Source of the DNA: an uncultured Pseudomonadota bacterium
Lineage (GTDB): Bacteria; Pseudomonadota; Alphaproteobacteria; RF32; CAG-239
Reading direction: 5' to 3'
Assembly: GCA_947054505.1 (NCBI GenBank)
Contig: CAMRWU010000012.1
Span: forward strand, 1-57,564
Length of the DNA: 57,564 nt
Positions 53,102 to 57,564 of this stretch are shown here, piece after piece. Made by a program: the position numbers and the translations under genes. The notes beneath the pieces were generated by a model, which was not told the origin of the DNA, made no database searches, and worked only from the letters and a program-made list of their open reading frames with translations. Each line of letters begins with the position of its first letter. Position 1 is the stretch's first letter.

Positions 53102-53957
53102 CTTTTTCCCTTTCAAATAAATATCTTTTTTGCAACAAACAATGGTTGATAAAAAATGCTGATAACAACAGAATAAGCAAACTGTACAAATATTCAACAA
53201 TAAAACCGATTAGAAAGCTATTTTTATCTTTAATCAACCGAACTTCGCCGTTAAACACTCCCAAAGAAAAAACAGAGATAAGAAAAATCAAGCCCAGACT
53301 GAATAAAATCCGCAAATTGTTTCCGCGGCTACGTTTCCAAACTTGCGGAAATGACGGGATTTTTTCTCCCGTTGCCACAAAACCCAAAACCGAATAAAAA
53401 CGCATTGCAAGCAAAGGAAACAACAATCCGGCTCCCACAAAAGTAAAATAAAGCAGTTCAATTTGATAGTCAGGATTGGGCTCTCTTTGATACAGCATCC
53501 ATGCAGACAAAACGGAAACCATATTAAACAACAAGAAAAAGATAACACTGCCCCACATTTTTAAATCGGTCATTTGCGGACGAACAATCAACGAGAGGCT
53601 GAGAGATTGTTTTTGCATTACTGCCTGCGCCCAGCGCACCATAAAGCAACAAGCGACACCGAGCAACAGCACTTGCGTTGCGATATACCCCGCAACATTT
53701 TCACTGCAAAAGTGTCCTTCACGATAGTCGGAATACAAACACAAATACGGATGACGGGTGCTAAAAGAGACAACCACCATCAGCAAAGCCCAACACAAGG
53801 CAATCCCTACATATGTTTTGAAATGATCAATCACCAACCCAAAAGGCTCAATAATTATTCGGAATAAAGATATCCGCCGCGGAGCATCTTCCCCTTCATT
53901 ATTTTCAGGAGAAGGAGTACCGATAAATTTGCGCAAAAAGTCCCATAGTTTATCCAT
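53091..53957 (-). CDS. Hypothetical polytopic membrane protein B (288 aa)
   Basis: Charged N-terminal 30 residues (RKFIGTPSPENNEGEDAPRR), then about six hydrophobic segments with a Cys-bearing loop (CLYSDYREGHFC) between the first two. It begins two bases after the dnaE stop, so it belongs to the dnaE transcript. It overlaps the next membrane gene by 11 bases. Both proteins share the order charged tail, TM1, Cys loop, further TMs. No known family. Confidence 0.7.
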   Translation of the reverse strand: MDKLWDFLRKFIGTPSPENNEGEDAPRRISLFRIIIEPFGLVIDHFKTYVGIALCWALLMVVVSFSTRHPYLCLYSDYREGHFCSENVAGYIATQVLLLGVACCFMVRWAQAVMQKQSLSLSLIVRPQMTDLKMWGSVIFFLLFNMVSVLSAWMLYQREPNPDYQIELLYFTFVGAGLLFPLLAMRFYSVLGFVATGEKIPSFPQVWKRSRGNNLRILFSLGLIFLISVFSLGVFNGEVRLIKDKNSFLIGFIVEYLYSLLILLLSAFFINHCLLQKRYLFEREKDGQ

Positions 53958-53959
53958 TG

Positions 53960-56900
53960 TTAAATTTCCTTAACAGTTGTTACACCGGAAAGATTTCTGA
54001 TTTTGCTTAAGATGTCTCCATACAAAGCGAACCCTCCGGACAATTCAATGCGAATATCCCAGTTATCATTATCGGGTTTAATATATATTTTATTTTTTCC
54101 GTTTCTATCCGACTGCAATATTTGTTTTAGCAAGGGTACAACAGAAACGCTGTTGATATTAATCTCCAGTCCGTCAGCCACATCGGCAATCGCCTTATCC
54201 AAGGTTTCAATCGTGTTTATCATCACCCGAGGATTGCCTTCTTCCTGTTGCTTGTCAATAGTGACATTAACCAAAAGCGGTAAACCGGAGTTGATTGTTT
54301 CCTCATAACGCAACATTGCTTCGGAGAACAACAGTCCTTCAAAATTGCTGGTTCCGTCAGAGATTTCAAGAAAAGCGTATTTATTGCCGTTTTTAGAAAT
54401 GCGTTTTTGGAACGAATTGACGCAACCGGCCAGCTTGGCACGAATTGTATCACCGGTTCGGATACCGTGGAACACTTCATTACATTTTTTCACGCCAAGG
54501 CGCTCAATCCCTCGGCTATAACTATCCAAGGGATGTGCAGAGAGGTAAAATCCGATAGCCTCGGCTTCCAGCTTGAGTTTTTCAAGCTCAGGCCAATCCG
54601 GTTTGTCGGCTAGTTTGACTTTGGCCTGCAATTCCTCTGCACCAAACAATGAAGATTGAGAACTGTTTTTTAATTCCGTCGCAGCATTAATATGCTGAAC
54701 AATCGTCTCAATATTGGCAAAAAGTTTGCCGCGCCCTTTATCCAAGCAGTCAAATGCGCCGGCTTTTATCAATTGTTCCAATTGACGGCGGTTGATTTGT
54801 TTGGCATCAATACGATGAATAAAGTCGGAAATATCCTTATAAGGTCCATGCTTGCGTCTTTCGGCGGCAATTGCCTCCATATTGGCGGCGCCCACACTTT
54901 TAACCGCCGCCAAACCATAGCGAATATTGCCGTTTTCAACGGAAAAATCGGCATCAGATTTATTAATATCGGGCGGCAAAACCTTGAAGCCCATTTTTTT
55001 GCATTCTTCCTTATAGAACATGAGCTTGTCGACATTAGTAATATCCAAAGACATAACCGCACACATAAACTCAACCGGATAATGTGCCTTCAAATAAGCC
55101 GTCTGATAAGAAACCAAGGAATATGCCGCGGCGTGAGATTTGTTGAAACCGTATGACGCAAATTTTTCCATCTGGTCAAAAATTTTGGTGGCAGTTCCCT
55201 CATCGATGCCTTTTTTCAAAGCACCTTCCGTAAACATTTTGCGCTGCTTGGGAATTTCATCGCGCATTTTTTTACCCATAACCTTACGCAATTTATCCGC
55301 ACCGCCAAGCGTATAACCACCCAAAACCTGAGCGATTTTCATAACCTGTTCCTGATACACCATAATCCCGTATGTTTCATCAAGAATCGGTGCCAAATCA
55401 GGATGAAGATACGTGATTTCCTCTTCACCGTGTTTGCGTTTGATGTAGGTGGGAATATTATCCATCGGTCCCGGACGGTATAAGGATACGATAGCGATTA
55501 AATCTTCAAAACGGTCAGGTTTGATTTGCTTGTGAACATCTTTCATCCCCGGAGATTCAAACTGGAATACCGCTGTGGTATCTCCCCGCTGTAGCATGTC
55601 ATATGTTGCTTTATCGTCAAGGGGGACTTTATCCATTTCTAAATCAATCCCCTGCTCCTTTTTAACCCAATCGACAGCGCGCTGAATAACCGTCAAGGTC
55701 TTTAAGCCCAAAAAGTCGAACTTAATCAAACCGGTTTCTTCAACGAACTTCATATCATATTGTGTCACAGGCATATCTGCCCGAGGATCTTTATATAAAG
55801 GAACAAGCTGATCTAACGGACGATCGCCAATAACCACGCCGGCCGCATGCACACCGGAATGACGATACAAGCCTTCAAGCTTCATCGCAATGTCAAACAG
55901 CTTATTTATTTGCGGATCATTTTGGCGCATTTCCTCCAATTCGGGAACCTGATCCAAAGATTCCTGCAGTGTCGGGTTCTTTCCCTGAACGCCGGGGGGA
56001 ATCATTTTAGAGATGCGATCAGCCTGTGCATAAGGCATCTGTAAAACACGCGCCACATCGCGAATAACCGCCTTGGACTGCAACTTACCATAAGTAATAA
56101 TCTGTGCCACATGATCAAAACCATATTTATTTTGCACATATTCAATTGTTTTGGCACGATTTTCCTGACAAAAGTCGACATCAAAGTCGGGCATGTTGAC
56201 ACGTTCGGGATTCAAAAAGCGCTCAAACAGCAAATCAAGTTTAATCGGATCCAACTCAGTCACATATAACGACCAAGCAACGATTGAACCGGCACCGGAA
56301 CCACGCCCCGGACCAACAGGAACACCATTGTTTTTTGACCAGCGGATAAAGTCCGACACGATGAGAAAGTAACCGGGGAAACCCATCTTTTTGATAACGC
56401 TCAGTTCATAATCCAAACGTTCATAATACTTGGCGTCAATCTCTTTTTTCTGCTCATCGGTCATGCCCTCAAAATAGACATGGTCACGCATGCGCTCTGA
56501 TAATCCTTTGCGCGCTTGTTCATCAATATATTCATCTTGCGTCTTACCTCCGGGGCATTCAAAAATCGGAAGCAAGGGATCAACCTTGGTCGACAAATAA
56601 TTACAGCGCTTGGCAATATTGACAGTGTTCATAACCGCTTCAGGCAAATCTTTGAACAACTCAACCATTTCATCACTACTGCGCAGACGGTTGTTGGGTG
56701 AGAACTTTTTACGGTTGTCATTCGCAACATATTCACCGGCGGCAATACAAACCAAAGCATCGTGCGCTTCGTACATATCAGCATCAAAGAAAAACGCCTC
56801 ATTGGTCGCGACCAACGGAATATTGTATTTATAAGCCCAATCGATAAAAGTGTCCTCGGTTCGGCGTTCTTCCTCCAAACCAATACGAGATATTTCCATA

Positions 56901-57475
56901 TAAAGACGATTGCCAAATATCTGATGGAGTTGCTTTAATGTTTCCTCGGCCTCAGCTCGGCGGTTTTCAAGCAAGAGACGCCCAACCTGCCCCTCGACCC
57001 CACCGGTCAGTGCAATCAATCCCTCCTGATATTTTTTCAGATCTGCGATTTTGAGTTGCGGTTTCTCGTTTGATTGCGGATTGTCAAGATATGAGAGCTT
57101 CATCAAATGCATGATATTGTCGTAGCCGACAGCATTCTGAACCAACAAAATAATTTTATCCGGCTCGATAATACGACCTTTAGCTTTTAAGACATCATCC
57201 GCATCAGGATTGCGAAGATAAAATTGACACCCCAGAATCGGCTTTACACCCTCATCCGAAGCATATTTAGAAAAAGCTTTACCACCAAACATATTGGCGG
57301 TATCTGTCAGAGCAATAGCCGGAACACCGCTATCGTGCAAACGATGCATCAACGCAGGAACTTTCATTGCCCCTTCGGACAAAGAATAAGCCGTGTGTAC
57401 CCGCAAGTGAATGAACTTGGGATCGGCTTTGGGCTCTTTAGCAATTTCTTCAAGCTTTGTTTCTGCTTCGCTCAT
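53960..57475 (-). CDS. dnaE: DnaE, DNA polymerase III alpha subunit
   Basis: The replicative polymerase of the C family. Residues about 20-90 start the PHP domain (FIHLRVHTAYSLSEGAMKV). The polymerase core has GRGSGAGSIVAW, the catalytic aspartates in NMPDFDVDF and the finger region GVHAAGVVI. A tandem helix-hairpin-helix region (about 835-900) and OB fold near the end (DTIRAKLAGCVNSFQKRISK) follow. Length 1171 aa is normal for proteobacterial DnaE1. ATG 57475 has AAAGGA nearby. No epsilon subunit gene is adjacent. Two unknown membrane-protein genes follow within the same transcript. Confidence 0.97.
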   Translation of the reverse strand: MSEAETKLEEIAKEPKADPKFIHLRVHTAYSLSEGAMKVPALMHRLHDSGVPAIALTDTANMFGGKAFSKYASDEGVKPILGCQFYLRNPDADDVLKAKGRIIEPDKIILLVQNAVGYDNIMHLMKLSYLDNPQSNEKPQLKIADLKKYQEGLIALTGGVEGQVGRLLLENRRAEAEETLKQLHQIFGNRLYMEISRIGLEEERRTEDTFIDWAYKYNIPLVATNEAFFFDADMYEAHDALVCIAAGEYVANDNRKKFSPNNRLRSSDEMVELFKDLPEAVMNTVNIAKRCNYLSTKVDPLLPIFECPGGKTQDEYIDEQARKGLSERMRDHVYFEGMTDEQKKEIDAKYYERLDYELSVIKKMGFPGYFLIVSDFIRWSKNNGVPVGPGRGSGAGSIVAWSLYVTELDPIKLDLLFERFLNPERVNMPDFDVDFCQENRAKTIEYVQNKYGFDHVAQIITYGKLQSKAVIRDVARVLQMPYAQADRISKMIPPGVQGKNPTLQESLDQVPELEEMRQNDPQINKLFDIAMKLEGLYRHSGVHAAGVVIGDRPLDQLVPLYKDPRADMPVTQYDMKFVEETGLIKFDFLGLKTLTVIQRAVDWVKKEQGIDLEMDKVPLDDKATYDMLQRGDTTAVFQFESPGMKDVHKQIKPDRFEDLIAIVSLYRPGPMDNIPTYIKRKHGEEEITYLHPDLAPILDETYGIMVYQEQVMKIAQVLGGYTLGGADKLRKVMGKKMRDEIPKQRKMFTEGALKKGIDEGTATKIFDQMEKFASYGFNKSHAAAYSLVSYQTAYLKAHYPVEFMCAVMSLDITNVDKLMFYKEECKKMGFKVLPPDINKSDADFSVENGNIRYGLAAVKSVGAANMEAIAAERRKHGPYKDISDFIHRIDAKQINRRQLEQLIKAGAFDCLDKGRGKLFANIETIVQHINAATELKNSSQSSLFGAEELQAKVKLADKPDWPELEKLKLEAEAIGFYLSAHPLDSYSRGIERLGVKKCNEVFHGIRTGDTIRAKLAGCVNSFQKRISKNGNKYAFLEISDGTSNFEGLLFSEAMLRYEETINSGLPLLVNVTIDKQQEEGNPRVMINTIETLDKAIADVADGLEININSVSVVPLLKQILQSDRNGKNKIYIKPDNDNWDIRIELSGGFALYGDILSKIRNLSGVTTVKEI

Positions 57476-57564
57476 TTTTGTTCCTTTTGAGAGTTATCAT
57501 AAACAGATTCCCCGCCTGACACAATTAAAAAATCACAGATGTTAATGTTAAAAATTTTTAATAT

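Overview
The window is about 57.5 kb of compact, AT-rich (roughly low-40s % GC by eye) chromosomal DNA from a motile Gram-negative bacterium. Several features point to Alphaproteobacteria. Flagellar regulation is of the FlbT/FlbD type, the ferritin-like, DUF1294 and SpmA/B-type proteins fit that class, and the order yfgM-like/bamB/der is conserved there. Outer-membrane functions (BamB, several lipoproteins, a beta-barrel protein) confirm a diderm cell. The [FeFe]-hydrogenase maturases HydG and HydF suggest an anaerobic or fermentative member, perhaps a host-associated Rhodospirillales-like lineage. That placement is inference; no rRNA gene is present to settle it.

Layout. Positions 1-12.5 kb hold a minus-strand flagellar operon read fliF-fliG-fliH-fliN-flbD-flhA-flhF-flhG-(fliK-like)-(J-domain membrane protein), ending near a small hypothetical gene and a strong terminator. 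Its leader (12.30-12.48 kb) is GC-rich, carries an 18-bp direct repeat and contains a good sigma-54 -24/-12 match. Next come flbT, one flagellin and an outer-membrane beta-barrel gene, each with its own terminator. A G-rich non-coding block (about 15.34-15.64 kb) separates these from a TerB-like gene and the ABC-F ATPase uup.

From 17.9 to 24.8 kb lie an anchored hypothetical protein, a HAD-like protein lacking its catalytic aspartate, hydG-hydF, tcdA, tatD and alr. From 24.7 to 34.5 kb lie a lysine/alanine-rich helical protein, an MsbA-type ABC exporter, a DUF1294 protein, a lipoprotein and secreted protein that look LpoB-like, dtd, a SpmA/SpmB-type membrane protein and the lemA/DUF3137 pair. 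From 34.4 to 43.8 kb are a lipoprotein, a LOG-family enzyme, tgt, phoB, rpe, a ferritin-like protein, a possible small RNA, class II fructose-bisphosphate aldolase, two unknown small genes and transketolase. From 43.8 to 57.5 kb are a lipoprotein, a 23S rRNA/tRNA uracil methyltransferase-type enzyme, a diguanylate cyclase, a four-TM protein, the yfgM-like/bamB/der operon, and dnaE with two membrane-protein genes.

How it fits together. The first third builds and regulates the flagellar basal body, export gate and filament. FlbD, an NtrC-type activator, is encoded inside the operon whose leader carries the sigma-54-like promoter, so autoregulation is plausible. The central part mixes hydrogenase maturation, tRNA modification and proofreading (tcdA, dtd, tgt), cell-wall precursor synthesis (alr) and carbon metabolism (rpe, fba, tkt). 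The last part handles outer-membrane assembly, ribosome biogenesis and replication. I saw no tRNA, rRNA, CRISPR array, insertion sequence or prophage. The 89 bases after the dnaE start (57476-57564) hold only its upstream region, with no confident promoter.
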